DNA of 64,000 nt from Trichostrongylus colubriformis (Eukaryota > Nematoda > Chromadorea > Rhabditida > Trichostrongylidae). This document shows, in pieces, positions 1 through 11,892 of the stretch. Every line of letters starts with the position of its first letter. Position 1 is the first letter of the stretch. The translations under genes and the position numbers were made by a program. The notes under the pieces were generated by a model, which searched no databases, was not told where the DNA came from, and worked only from the letters and a program-made list of their open reading frames with translations. Where the stretch lies: the NCBI GenBank assembly GCA_963978905.1, contig OZ022256.1:49648001-49712000 (forward strand), given 5' to 3'.

Positions 1-2408
1 TCATTTCGATGACCCATTTTAGGAGTTCTCATTACTCATATTACTCCTACCACTGTTTAACTTGCGAATGTTATAGCTTTTAGGTAATGCTCACACCCTG
101 TATCGATCAGTGTGGGATAAGATTCTCAGTCTTCCGGAAGATTTTCTTCTTTACGTTGGACACAATTATGAGGGAATTCTTCAGACATCGGTTTGTATCC
201 CAAATCTCCTTATCTTCTCTGAAAGTTTATCTATGGCGCGAACTTTGTGGTTGTTTTCGTTTATTTAAACTATATTTGAATTAATACATGGGTTTAAAAA
301 TATGTTTTAAATGCATAGTAATATATTTTTAACGTGCTCACTACCAGACAGTCGTGAGTGGGAGCTCAAAGATATTCGTGAATTCAACATGCATAAGTTT
401 TATTCTTGCGGAGAAAGCCGCGATCGAAAATGTCCTCGATCAGCTAAATTCCGAAGCGTAACCAAAAATTTCCTGGAGTAAAGTGTAACGGAAGACCACG
501 CACTGTGACCAAAAGTTATTTTTCACCTGTTTCAGCAGTACCATTCTTGATGACACCGGAAGGGGTAAATTTGGCAGACTGTGGGATATGAACGTATGCT
601 TGGCACTGTAACAGTAGAAAATGAACGAGATAGAACGGCGGAAATGTCTCGCATTCCTCTGCGTCACTAACCGGGGTAGACTGCAGACGGGCGGAGAGGC
701 TAAATCAACCGACCGCGAAAGTTGTTCCGCCTTCGACTGCGACTCTCCCAGCGAATAAACGGCAGCACGACTCGCAGCGCTGCGGTACCGTGATAAGACT
801 CCAGGTCGCGTTTTTTCAATAAGAGCTTCGCCGCACACCGCCTCTTCTGAAGTGGAATATTTGCCTGCCCCTTTCCACTTTGGTCGAGAAGAAAAGACAA
901 TATTTCACGTGAACGAAGACTAAAAAATTCATTTACTTAATCAAATAGACCATATGAGCCTTTAAGGTCGCTGAGGAAAAGCGTTACAATCCAAGACTGA
1001 CTAAATCTGAAGACGAGTTTGTGAATATTATGGAAAAGCTAAATCTTGAGTATCCCAAACAAATCGGTAAGTTCTGCGAATACATATGAATCTTGACAAT
1101 AAGGAACTGGTCGCCATATGTATGTATTATGTCGTGGAGTGAGCATTCCTGGTAGAAGAGCAGAGAAGAGAGACCCAATGTATGAAGAGCCGCCTTATAA
1201 ACGAGGAGTCTTCCGAATCAAAATGAGAATGGCCCAGGATGGATGGCACAATGCAGCTAATTTGAAGGCTCGAGGAATCTTTCTATGAGCATTTACCCAT
1301 TATTTCTTTCACCTAAGACCTTCCTGTAGAGTCTGTCGAACAGTCTTGCAGTATTTTGAAAGTAAGGCAGTGGTACGAGCAGTGACGTCCAGGGTCGAGC
1401 CTAGCGTCAAGGAAACTTTTCGGGAAAGTACGACCTCATTGTCGGTGCTATCTGTTTCTACACTCATGATGTGTCCTAAAAGTGTCTCCAAAAAAGCCAC
1501 AAATCGATAACCATGATAATCATAGAATCGGACCGATTTTGATCGTCTTATAGGGCCAAAAACCACTTGAAGAATGGCGGGCGTCGGAAAATTTTTGAGT
1601 AGCCCTTTAATTTATGATAATTCCAACCCCACTTCCCAATCTTCGATATTACCCCTCCTCACCCCGTGGATTCCACGAGTGATGCTATTAACCATTGTGC
1701 TACATTTGCATCACTGCCTAGTAGGGGCTTCTCAAACTCAGATTATCATCCTGAAGCAGAAATCGTGTTGAAAGGGCTCACTGAAGACGAAAGGTCACTG
1801 TCCTCTCATAAATTCTCTGATTTCAAATTTTCAAAATCAAAATTGAATTTTTAGATCGTGCCCTGCCAGCCAATCTCAAAGATGGAATGCTCTGAGCCGC
1901 TGTGACATAGCTGCGCCGCGCTTATTGATTGATTTCATTGATCGACACTGTGAGAACATAGCGAATTATTTATAGTGTTGCCTGATGATGTAATTTAACA
2001 ACAATGTAAGCTAAAATAATTAAAATAAATAAAAACAGTAACTCTTCATCATCTACTATGTTGAACTGTTCTGCATTGAAAGACTAGTAACATGAACTTT
2101 ACACAGGGCTCATATATAGGCATGGATTTTCGGAGAAAGGAAAAAAGGGTAAATGAAAAGAGAGGGTGGAGTGAAATGAGGGCGGAAATGAAATGAAGAC
2201 TGAATGAAGGGGAATGCATCTATTAGGAACAATAGCGGTAAAGCAGCGGTCAATTGAAAAGTTTAGCTATCTAGGCACAAATATGATCACATATAAACAG
2301 ATATTTCTAAATAGCTCTAATTTGAGCTTTTTCGTCATTCACCTGTAGACAACAGAAGGCACAAGGGGTTCTGTGAACAAATAATACGTATCGATTAGAT
2401 TGGGATTC
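1..2408. other. Intergenic stretch downstream of the FATP gene
   Basis: No coding region is supported here. Positions 540-880 are one copy of a dispersed repeat, listed separately. The rest is unremarkable AT-rich sequence. Short open frames, such as one on the minus strand at 1309-1566, show no recognisable motif or splice context. Confidence 0.5.
540..880 (+). repeat. Dispersed repeat family D, copy 1
   Basis: This segment shares ordered blocks with 56125-56480 (same orientation) and, inverted, with 51000-51365 and 63290-63515. Shared landmarks include TTTGGCAGA, TGTGGGATAT, ACAGTAGA, GTAGACTGCAGACGGGC, GCTGCGGTACCGT and CCTCTTCTGAAGTGGA. No coding potential is evident. I could not define terminal repeats, so the class is open; a non-autonomous DNA element is the likeliest guess. 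Confidence 0.6.
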
Positions 2409-2414
2409 TTTATT
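2409..2414 (-). terminator. Candidate polyadenylation signal of the FATP gene
   Basis: AATAAA on the minus strand, about 150 bases after the stop codon. It is the first canonical hexamer I found downstream of the stop. Confidence 0.5.
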
Positions 2415-2564
2415 ACAGGCACCACTAATATCTGGAAACTACTGCGCAACACTATAACACATGGAACCCATTCTTCGTTCACACGTTCGAAGGGGCTGGT
2501 CACCTGAACTGAGTACTGTTCCCTGTATGAAGGAATGGGACCAGTGGGTAGGGGGGGGGGTTCT

Positions 2565-5500
2565 TTATAGTGGATAGGCACCACGATCAAGTTCGTCAAT
2601 ATCGCATTCTTTGAGCCGTTCATAGCTTCGAAGTTTTGAATTGTAGATATACACTTTGTTGTCGGGATTCAATTTATAGCCGAGTCGTTGAAGATTTGTT
2701 TTCACCAATTTGAAGGTTCCTAAATTGAAAAGAATTTTGTTTGAGTCTTAATAATCATAAATAATCGTAATTATGTAGCAACTTTTATAGGTTTATGATT
2801 CGGAATGATCACGGGAAATGTGCATGATCGCTGCGCTCAAGCTCATTTACAACACTATATGTCCATGGATTGCCCTCTCCTGTATAGGTCGCATCCAAGC
2901 GAGTACGTCGTGTACTGCATGTGACCGTCACAGATCACAGACCCGTGTGGCTCCGATCGATTTGTCTTTAACGTGGATAGGGACAATAAGCCAAATCGCG
3001 CGATACGTGGATAACCTGATCGACTGGTCTCCACCACATTTCGATTTCAGACATGCGCCGAACTACCGCAGCATGAGGTTTACGCGGAAACGAACCGATC
3101 TATGCCTTTTGTTGGTGTGATCGTTGGAAATCACTGGTCGGGTCTTCGGACCTGATAAGACACATCCACGTGCATCAGTTCGAACAGGAAACTGCTTACA
3201 TGGTGACACTCTGTTATTATCATTATTAACTATTAACATGGCGATAATCAGATAATCAGGATGTCACTTTCAAGCTCAAAGAGCGCGAGGTGGATTTCGG
3301 CCGACTGCAAGACCTACCGTGACGGTTGCAGCTCGTTAAGTTGCAGACACTGCACACACGACAACTTACTAAACCGTCAAATATGAATTCAGTGGATTTT
3401 TATACCTTGAAAATCTTTTTCATACCCTCTCGCTTATTCTTCTATTGATTGTTTCACTCGACTGCTGCTTTTTGTTGTTTCACTTAGTTCACATCATCAT
3501 AAATGAATGAAATACATCCTACGAGACAAAAGATGACACTTCTACAGCAAGTAACTCGGACAGGTGATGTTGCAATTCGAAGAGGTGCGCGGGAGATGCG
3601 GCAAAGACCACAGCGCGGCGCTTTTGGATCCGGATTTTCCCTACCGATTGTCGCTTTTAGCCTCGCATGTCCATTTCGAAACAATCTTTTCCTCTCATTT
3701 TCCTCTTTTACCGAATCCCTACCGGTTCCTTTGAAATTGAAGGATGCGCGGCTTTCCGAAAAGGCTTAGATGAGCTATTACCTGTTCTGTCGACATCCGG
3801 GCAAAGTCTAATGAACTGCGGAAGGGCGTATGGAGCTAAACTAGCCGCAAGTCGAGCACCAAGTCGTTCCATGAACTCCTCGTCACTAGAGTTATCGTCG
3901 TGATTCCGAACGACTGCTGCCATACCGGCTCGACCTTCTCGCCCTGAATATTGTAAATGAGGATCGTTGGCAGCAACAGAAAACAAGCTGTGCACCTCCC
4001 TGTCTGAGCACTTACCTGGTACGGTCACACCGTAGACAGTAGCATCAGCCACGCCCTTTTCTGGATGAAGTATAGCTTCTACTTCGGTAGTACTGACGTT
4101 TTCACCTTTCCATCGGAATGTATCACCAGTCCGATCTTTGAAGTACACGTAGCCCAGACGGTCCCAATACAACAAGTCTCCTGTAATAATCATCCTGTAA
4201 TAATTAGTTAACTGGAGTGCATATGTACCGTGAAGGTGGGAAGGGCGAGGGGGAGGAGTGGGGTGGTTAGTCAAGGAAACCAGAAATGGAACATGGTCTC
4301 TGTTAATGAACTGGCAAGTATTGAGGCTGCAATCTGTGGTGAAGTTCGCGTTTGAAAGCGCGTCTTCTTTGCTGATTATTCGTTTAGATGCATTTCGCTG
4401 TAGCGGCTGCCTATGGCCGAGTAACTGTGGAGGGCGGAGCCATGTCTGTGGCAGGGTGGCTTAGCTGCCTTCGCCGTCTGCTTCACCTACTTCAAATCGT
4501 TCCATTCCTTCCATCATCGGCCAAAATTATCACCATCGGTGTCTTCAAGGAACAAGGGAAAAGGGAAGGTTCTGGCTCCGGATGAGGAAGATAGTTCTGC
4601 GTGAGGACATATCAGATGCAGTGATGAGCCGGCCCGAACCCACTGGTTGTCTGATTCAATGCTTCCTTACGGGTATGTGCAGATATGACAGCGAATCGCG
4701 TGGCCACCCGCGGCGAGCGGCGTGGCGGATGCGAGTGCCAGTGGCGGAGCATGGCAGCCTTCAAGCGAGGCAGTTGGCATGGGTGGAAGCGCAGATGTGA
4801 CGCAGCCACGCTCTGCCGGGCTACCAAGAGCAATCGATTCGTAAGTCGTACTAGTGGCGCCGCGAGTGAAACGCCGCGAAGCGATTCGCTGTCATATCTG
4901 CACACACCCTTTCCTTACAACTGCGGTATTCAAGAATGATTGGTGACTTTAGACGGATGACTTTTGAATCAATAGTTGAAGACACGACAAACCAGAAACG
5001 AAGCAGCTATCGCCTTCCGCGAACACATTTCGTATGATCTTTTTCTTCGTTTCCGATTGATTCAGGTAGCCTTCAAATTCTAATAGAGGATTGTTCTTTC
5101 TGATTGTTGACACCATCGCTCCACTTTCTCCTGAAAATATTTTTCAGTAGAATCCAATCTCCACAAAAAAGTATCCTTAGCAATCCATCCACCTGGACTG
5201 CAAGCCACACATAGCCCAGATTTTGACCGTATCACTTCGCCGGTTTTGTCGTCAACACGTATCAGACGTACTGGGTGCATCTTCTTCGTCAGTGGAGATA
5301 TGGGCAAGAATCCGCACGCACCAACATGACCATCAATGTTCACTGGAAAAATGAAGAAAACAGTAATAGATAATAATTTTTTTCACAGAAAAGTGAAGTT
5401 TTTCGTACCTAAATTTGACGTGCCTTCGGTGGAGCCATAAACTTCACCAATCTTTACACGGAATCGGTCTACGAATGGCTGCCAGATTTCTGCACGAAGG

Positions 5501-8500
5501 CCATTCCCATAGAGCAACCGCATTTTATGAGTAGCCTCTTCGGGAACAACCGGTTGGGCTAATAGATAGCGGCAGATCTCGCCGATGTACTGTGATGCCT
5601 AGATGTATCGAATGAACGAGGGGCGGGAGCAATAGTATGGATTTTTGTAAATAAAACAAATCAGGTGAAATCCTCTAGTATAAGAATACCGATAATCAAC
5701 AAAGTCATCGGGTATGGAAAGATGGGTGTCCTACGAGTGCACTGAACAAATTCGATCCTAGAAATTACACACTATGCTTAAGGGAATCGTCCACGGAAAA
5801 TGCGTTTTTGTGTTACCCATACGTTTATGTTGTATTTGCCTAATGTGGGCCTCATGCAAAATTTCACGCGAAAAAATGCGAATCTGGCTGAGATACAGCA
5901 CCACAAAGTGCGGTACCAGTGGGCGGGGCCTAAGAGTAAAAGCCTCGTCCCGTGGTGCCGCCGTTGGGAACGGAGAGTGGGACTGTTTACGAAACTTTCT
6001 GCTCCTACAATGCGTCTCCGACCACGGCGGAACAGAACGAGGCTTTTCTCTTAGGCTCCGCCCACTGGGACCGCACTTTGTGGTGCTGTATCTCAGCCAG
6101 ATTCGCATTTTTTCGCGTGAAATTTTGCATGAGGCCCACATTAGGCAAATGCAACATAAACCTATGGGTAACACAAAAACTCATTTTCCGTGGACGATTC
6201 CTTTAAGCCGCGTTCACAAGGCATGGCTGCATATTTCTGCGTCTCCGCCCGTGCCATGCTGACTCGCTGCCTGCGTCGTCTCCGCAGCCACGCCCTGCCG
6301 GCGCAAAGTATGAACGCAATTTTATGGAAGCGGTTTCTTTAGGTGTGTACCTTCATGTCAGAATTTCGCACCGCAACATGTCACAGCGAAGCGATGCGGA
6401 CAAATTGAAGGCGCCGTGTCGTTAGGTCTAAAAGCGATTGCAAGTCAACTGTGTTTGGCGCCCCTAGCATTAGCATGTAAGTGCTTGGAGACCCAACTAG
6501 CACAGAACGTCGCACGCCGCTTGTCATGGTACGAATCCTGACATTAGGGCACACACCCGGTTTCTTTTGCCACTACTTCACCTGCACCCGCTTACGTTCA
6601 CCAAGGTTGTTTCTATGCCCTGCAGCCCTGCGTCATTGCACGGTAGAGTATGGAAGCAATCTAATCTGCATTCGATAAGTTCTCATTTTTAAGGAAGCAA
6701 CTGAATTTAGAATCGCAGCATGTGGTCGTCTTGAAAGGTGAAGGAGTAGGCATCACAAATTGCTCAACCTTCTTCCCAGTATTCAACGGGCACATACCGT
6801 GCATTCGTACTGTACACAGTCCTTCCAGAAGTTACTTGCAGAAAATCGCTTTCGAATCACACAACACGAACCACGGCACAGTGCTTGACCTACTCCTGAA
6901 AAACAATCGGTAACTCCCTTAAGCTTTTGCTTGATAGAATTTTGTCATAAAAAGTGGATATAGGTTTTTTGCCAACAACGAAAAAGAGCTCACCTAGAAT
7001 ACCTGCAGCAGTGTGATAAATCGGCATTGATACATAGATCCTGTCCGATGGGTAGATACCGAACGATTTGGCTGCTCCAACCACCATCGAGTAGTATCTG
7101 TATAATGTATTATATTTTAATAATAACAATAATAATTATTATTACGCTTCGATTATACTTTACTTATTTATTCACATTTTGTTCACATTATTTATTTGAT
7201 TATTACTTTACTTTACATGCTTTCATGTGAGGGAGCAATGAAGGCAAGATAGGTACACGTTTTAGATATGAAGGTAGGTTAGCTCGGTGTCTCATATACT
7301 TGAGCAATACCGTGGCAATCTAAACCAAGGTAGTGTAGCTACTTATGGATCTCACCCCGGGTAATAAAACCCTCAAGTGCTTTCCGTTGAATTCCGGTCA
7401 CTACCAAACTTGCAGCAGAAAGCAGAACGCAGATTCAAGCGCCTGCCCCCGTGGCTCACACCTAACTCACAGTGCAAGCGTTTTTACTGGGATTTCATCG
7501 CGATTCAAAACTCCATTCAAAAAATCAGCCAATTAATTGAATAGGAAATATATCTGCTAACAGGCTCACCGAAAATGCTTCATCACAGCGGCTTTTGGCA
7601 ATCCCGTAGTACCGCTTGTGTAAATATAGCATAGAATGCCTGTAAAATGAAATGTTTAAATTTTCAAAAATCATTAGTTCCGTTGAGAGGATTTATTAGT
7701 GTCTACTTTTTTTGCGAACTTCTTGAAATAGACTGCTGTATGCGCATTAGAGCCGACGTAAAACATAGAAATCTCCTGGGACTTTGATGTATAGGAGCGC
7801 AAACATATAAATATCCTGATGAAATGTAATTGAAAACGATATAACGTCAGAATTTCTGCTGTATTTGAAGAAAAAAAACCATTTGGAGCATTCAAAAGAC
7901 AGGACTCATCAAGGAAGGGAATACACGAGGATATCGAAGTCGAACTCACTTTTAAAATTAACCACATCTAAACGTTGTGGTTCTGTTGTTCGTTGAGCGT
8001 TGAGCTTCTCATTGAGATAGACGAAACGAGAATTATTTCCAGGTTGACCAATGACATACAACTCCGTCTGGTCACAATCAAGCAACCTATCAGTCATCGC
8101 CTCGTATAGCGCTTGAAAATCGATTATTAATTTATTTTTAAACTGTTCAAAATAGATCACTCGTTAGTATTCGTTTATTTCAACCTCGGCCTCCCGTAAC
8201 AATTAATGACTGTAATGCTAAGAAGCAACAACAAACAGCTTATAAGCATATAAGCAAAAGCAGGGGATAATCGGGTCGCGATAATTACCTATGAAGGTTT
8301 GTGTAGTAGGGCAGCGAAAAAACGTAATGCAGTGGCTGAAAACCCGAGAAATAGTACCCCTCGATGGCTTCTGCGGCGTATTTACCTCCGAAGCTCAACC
8401 CCACAAATAGTGGCGTTTCGATCGAAGGCACATGAACATGTGATGTGCGGCGATACTACGCTACACGTGACACGATCCTCTGGGACTAGCACGGACAATG

Positions 8501-10121
8501 ACAGGACTGCCTGCCGACCAGCTAGTGTCAGGAGCTTGAGTGCACACTTCATCGCGTATTGCTTGATACATTGTCTCCTTGGAGCTAGACCTTGTTTACC
8601 TTAACACATCCCACGCTCCTGAATGAAGTATCCCCTCCTGCTTTCAAAGATGGAAACAGTCACGTAAGCACAGTCTTCCTATGGACCAAGCCAGGTAACG
8701 CAGCAAGAAGCCTTTCTTGAAGAGCAAAAAAGCTCATTTTGGTTCAAAATTGCGGACTCTAGCCACTTGTAGGGTCGGGGTGTGTGCAGATATGACAGCG
8801 AATCGCGCGACCGCCCGCGGCGAGCAGCGCGGTAAGTACGAGTGGTTTGGAATTCCACGCAAGAGCAATGAGCTGGTACCGTGAGGGACCTTCAAAGGCA
8901 AGCGAACTCCCGAAGCATTCAACTTACAATCTTTGAAGCTCCCTCACGGTACCTGTCTATTGCGTCATGAGCGGAATTCCCAACGGCTCGTACTGATGGC
9001 GTCGCGAGCGGGACGCTGCGAAGCGATTCACTGTCATACCTGCACACCCCCGTAGGGTCGAGCTGTCTCACTTCACTGCAAACTCGTTTCCAGCGGAGGA
9101 AAAGCGAGCAGCGCCTTGAACCGGTTAACCTTAGATAAATGTTAATCCTTGAGTCAATTCTAGTGCCTGGACTTCTTGGGTATCGAATTTCAATAAGGAG
9201 TGTGCTTTCTGCACTTCCTTGAACATTCCAAATGTGGTCACTACACTGCAAGCGTCTTCGCTACGCTAAAAAAACACATCTTGTTTGCCAATTTATGGCT
9301 GTAGTGCCCTCATTACATAGTTATGCATCCAGAAATATGTCAATTACCTGGTTCAAGTAGCGGAGTTGTGATGATGGCCTTGGCGCGGCTCGTCTGAATA
9401 CAATGAGCCAACGGTTCTCTTTTTAGATTACAATTAATCCAAGCAGTAGCGACACCGATTTTCGCCAAACCCATCCATGCTGCAACAAAATCCACTGAAT
9501 TTTCCATGAATAATGCCACCACATCACCGGCACGAAACCCTTGTCCCTGAAATTAGACACCGTTCAATAACCACTGATTCTACATCATTGCCATTGCGAT
9601 CATGATTTAGGCTCAAATAGTGGTGGTAGTTACCTGAAAGTAATTCGCGTATCGATTGCATTCTTTATTGAAAGCCTCGAATGTGAACGTGCGACCGGTT
9701 TCGATGTCGATCATGGCAGTTTTTGAGCCGTTTCTGGAACATTTTGGGCTTACAGCTACTTGAGCTGGTTGTACGAGCCGAATGTACTGCTAAAAACTTC
9801 GCTCACCGCTTAACAACGTCCAGAAACATCTCATGGAGCCCACGATTTTCCCGTAGTTTTTTCCATAAATCGAATTTCAAATCCAATATCAGGGCTAGAC
9901 CGCTAAAAATTGGCACGAAATGAGTATATAGGCATCATTGAAAGCTTAATAGCTAACCTGAGATCGCGGTTAAGGGTTAGGTATGAGCGGTACAGGAAAT
10001 CACCATAAACAATCGCTATATACACGGATAACACGAGTGCGAGGACGAATCCAAGAGGGAGATTTTTGAAAAAGATCGCTGTTACAACCAGAATCAACGT
10101 CACCAATTCTTCAAGCCTCAT
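2565..10121 (-). CDS. Fatty acid transport protein / very-long-chain acyl-CoA synthetase (SLC27A, FATP1/4-like; acs-20/acs-22 type)
   Basis: Exons on the minus strand: 10121-9958, 9902-9807, 9733-9634, 9546-9348, 8111-7950, 7639-7570, 7097-6994, 6895-6798, 5598-5409, 5342-5193, 5130-4993, 4180-4016, 3943-3782, 2719-2565. All junctions are GT/AG and join in phase to 651 codons (650 residues plus TAA), the usual FATP length. Two hydrophobic segments lie near residues 5-41. The ATP/AMP-binding motif [12 protein letters not shown] is at about 245-256. The family motifs GNGLR (362-366) and YGSTEGT (385-391) follow, then [11 protein letters not shown] and [15 protein letters not shown] (about 491-520). 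By family knowledge such proteins activate imported long and very-long-chain fatty acids to acyl-CoA at the ER or plasma membrane; nematode relatives act in surface lipid barriers. The chosen ATG lies 13 bases after an acceptor. An alternative in-frame ATG pair at about 10160 would be intronic under that model. No frameshift or stop was seen. Confidence 0.93.
4671..4910. mobile_element. hAT-like MITE (family A), copy 1, in a FATP intron
   Basis: A 240-bp element with inverted ends. The left end reads GGGTATGTGCAGATATGACA and the right end TGTCATATCTGCACACACC. It is flanked by the 8-bp direct repeat TTCCTTAC at 4663-4670 and 4911-4918. Eight-base target duplications are typical of hAT elements. 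It lies in the intron between the exons at 4993-5130 and 4016-4180. The open frames across it are by-products of the repeat. Confidence 0.85.
5777..6207. repeat. Palindromic element (family E), copy 1, in a FATP intron
   Basis: A near-perfect inverted repeat of about 430 bp. The arms begin CTTAAGGGAATCGTCCACGG and end with its complement just before 6207. The sequence reads back on itself through the GTGGGCGGGGCCTAAG and CTTAGGCTCCGCCCAC blocks to a centre near 5990. Diverged relatives lie at about 10395-10700 and 49660-50035. Apparent long reading frames on both strands are explained by the symmetry. Confidence 0.8.
6207..6321. mobile_element. PIF/Harbinger-like MITE (family B), copy 1, shortened
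   Basis: Begins GCCGCGTTCACAAGG after TAA and ends AAGTATGAACGCAATT before TTA. It shares CATGGCTGC and CAGCCACGCCCTGCCGGC blocks with the copies near 16.1, 24.1, 36.9 and 59.5 kb, but is shorter (about 115 bp against 171). It directly abuts the palindrome at 5777-6207, with the boundary shared over a few bases. Confidence 0.6.
8777..9051. mobile_element. hAT-like MITE (family A), copy 2, in a FATP intron
   Basis: A 275-bp element with inverted ends GGGGTGTGTGCAGATATGAC and CTGTCATACCTGCACACCCC. The 8-bp direct repeat GTAGGGTC flanks it at 8769-8776 and 9052-9059. It sits in the intron between the exons 9348-9546 and 7950-8111. The interior differs from copy 1, including an internal GAGGGACCTTCAAAG / CTTTGAAGCTCCCTC inverted repeat. 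Confidence 0.85.
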
Positions 10122-10133
10122 GCTGGGAAGTAG

Positions 10134-10146
10134 GCTGAAACGGGAA
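10134..10146 (-). promoter_or_regulatory. Probable spliced-leader acceptor of the FATP gene
   Basis: On the minus strand, TTTCCCGTTTCAG ends at 10135 and the first exon would start at 10134, 13 bases before the ATG at 10121. No upstream exon is needed to complete the protein. The acceptor is therefore best read as a trans-splice site, which is inference from nematode gene structure. Confidence 0.55.
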
Positions 10147-11513
10147 ATTTTCACCATCATATCTCACAGAAGTTTAATGCAAGCTGATATTTTTTTATCC
10201 CTATCACTCATCAATATGAAATTCAAATAAAAATGTGGAATTTTGACAATGACAATAGTGATCAGATTAGCGACTTAATGTTTCTTTCACTTCAGTTTTT
10301 ATTACTTCTGACTCGGGAGCTTTACCAAGCTGAGTAACCTTTGGCATCAAATTTTCAGCTTCAGAGGCTTCAGAGACAAAAGCTAGGGCGCGCCTAGTGG
10401 GCAAGGGGCGAGGCGTCAGAATATGCCCGCCCCGTCGTCCGCCGCGGTCGGAGACGAAGAGTGGGACCGTCCACGTAACCTTTTGTCCCTACTGAGCAAG
10501 CCTGACCGCGCGAATGACGGGATGGGCATTTACTCTGAGGTCCTGCCCTCTCGGCCACTACTTCGAGGAGCTGCATCTTGGTTGAATTCTCACTTTTCGC
10601 TGTTACTTTGATGCAGTCCTTATTAAACAAATACGACATAAATACATGGGTAGTAACAGAGAAATTCATTTTTTCGTGCATGATTACTTCAAGGGCGTAC
10701 TTCCCACACACCAGGCCTGCAAAGAGGCAGGACCGGAGGTTCAACTATGCTCCTATTTACGGCGATAACCTGTGCATAGTTTCAGAGCAGAAAAGCTGGA
10801 TGAATAGAGATGCCCCAAAAACACGATGGCGCTTTTTCGTTCCCTTGAATTTCCTCTAAATGGCAAACAGGTTCACAAGGAGGCCATTTCCGACGAATTA
10901 ATGGGCCGGTAACACTGGATATATATACCCTTGGGTTAGGTATGAGGTGATCTATAGGAAAGGAAAAAACAGATAGTTCTTATCTTTACGAACAGGTTTA
11001 GCACCCATTATACGATATGATGGAGGACTTCGAGGGTAAGAGAGGGTTTGAAAGAAGGTTTGAATCTTACAGGAATGCCTACACCGACGGTACTGTGAGC
11101 GACGTTAGGCTAATACAAAGAAAAAAGGAGTGGCAGAAGCAGGTTCATCGGCAGAAGTCAAAAATTTCCAACGGCTGCACAGAACCACATCTGGAGTCTC
11201 GTGTAAAAATAACAGTGCCATGAACAAGAAGAACGAATGAGGAAGAAAAGAAATGAGAGTGTGCATATAGTTGACAGGAATGAGAAAATGAGGAAACGGA
11301 GAAAAGTGATAGATAGAGAAAAATAGGGCAAAGAAACATCGAACAAGAAGATAGAAGCATGGTATACAAGAAGAAATATAATACAAAGAGACACAGAAAC
11401 AGAGAGGAAAAAAGAAACAGAGAGCAGAAAAAAAAGGGACAGTTAGCACAGTAAGAGCAACCAGTAAAGGACCCAGTGAGTAAATTAATGAGGGACCAAA
11501 AGTTGGCGCTACT
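10140..11513. other. Region upstream of the FATP gene
   Basis: No supported gene. Positions 10395-10700 are a diverged copy of the family E element. The purine-rich stretch at 11220-11450 gives long open frames on the minus strand that are composition artefacts. Confidence 0.5.
10395..10700. repeat. Family E element, copy 2 (diverged)
   Basis: Shares CCGCCCCGTCGTCCGCCGC, GACGAAGAGTGGGAC, GGAGCTGCATC and ACATAAATACATGGGTA blocks with 49660-50035 and, more weakly, with 5777-6207. The arm symmetry is largely lost. Confidence 0.6.
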
Positions 11514-11892
11514 GGAGTTAGGGGGGGGGGTCACTCGACAAAAGCATAAGTTCTGCTTGTAGGCACTCTCAACGTTATTTTATGCCTAGGTACAGCTAAC
11601 TAACTAAGAAAACGATAAAATTATTCCTCCATTAGTATACAACGAGAAATTTACTTCAACTAGACTAAACAACCACTTACGCGTATTCGCCTAAGCCTAG
11701 GGAAAGAGAATCTCCTTCCTCAAGAGTTAGGCTAACATAGGACACGAAAAAAAGCACAAATTTGATCCATCAAAATCGTTTCATGTTAAATTCGAACCCG
11801 ATTCGGCATGCGCTATGACTTCTATGCGCCCTAACCTTGGCGTTAGAGACGCAGAGCACAGTGCGCTGGCCCCCCCTAACTCCAGTAGCACC
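11514..11892. mobile_element. TIR element of family F, copy 1
   Basis: About 380 bp with inverted ends. The left end is GGCGCTACTGGAGTTAGGGG and the right end CCCCCTAACTCCAGTAGCAC. The G-run in the left end is expanded. It aligns along its length with 22317-23004, which carries a second element nested inside. No transposase is present, so it is non-autonomous. Confidence 0.8.

Noticed and set aside
3708..4274. 188-codon uninterrupted frame in the FATP gene
   Set aside because: It reads through the 72-bp intron 3944-4015, which is a multiple of three and happens to be open. Removing it restores the family wording [10 protein letters not shown].
5758..6262. Long open frames on both strands (up to about 160 codons)
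   Set aside because: They lie on a near-perfect palindrome, so both strands encode almost the same translation. No motif is present and the region is inside a FATP intron.
11105..11534. Hydrophobic minus-strand frames
   Set aside because: They come from a purine-rich tract whose complement encodes runs of Phe, Leu and Ser in any frame.
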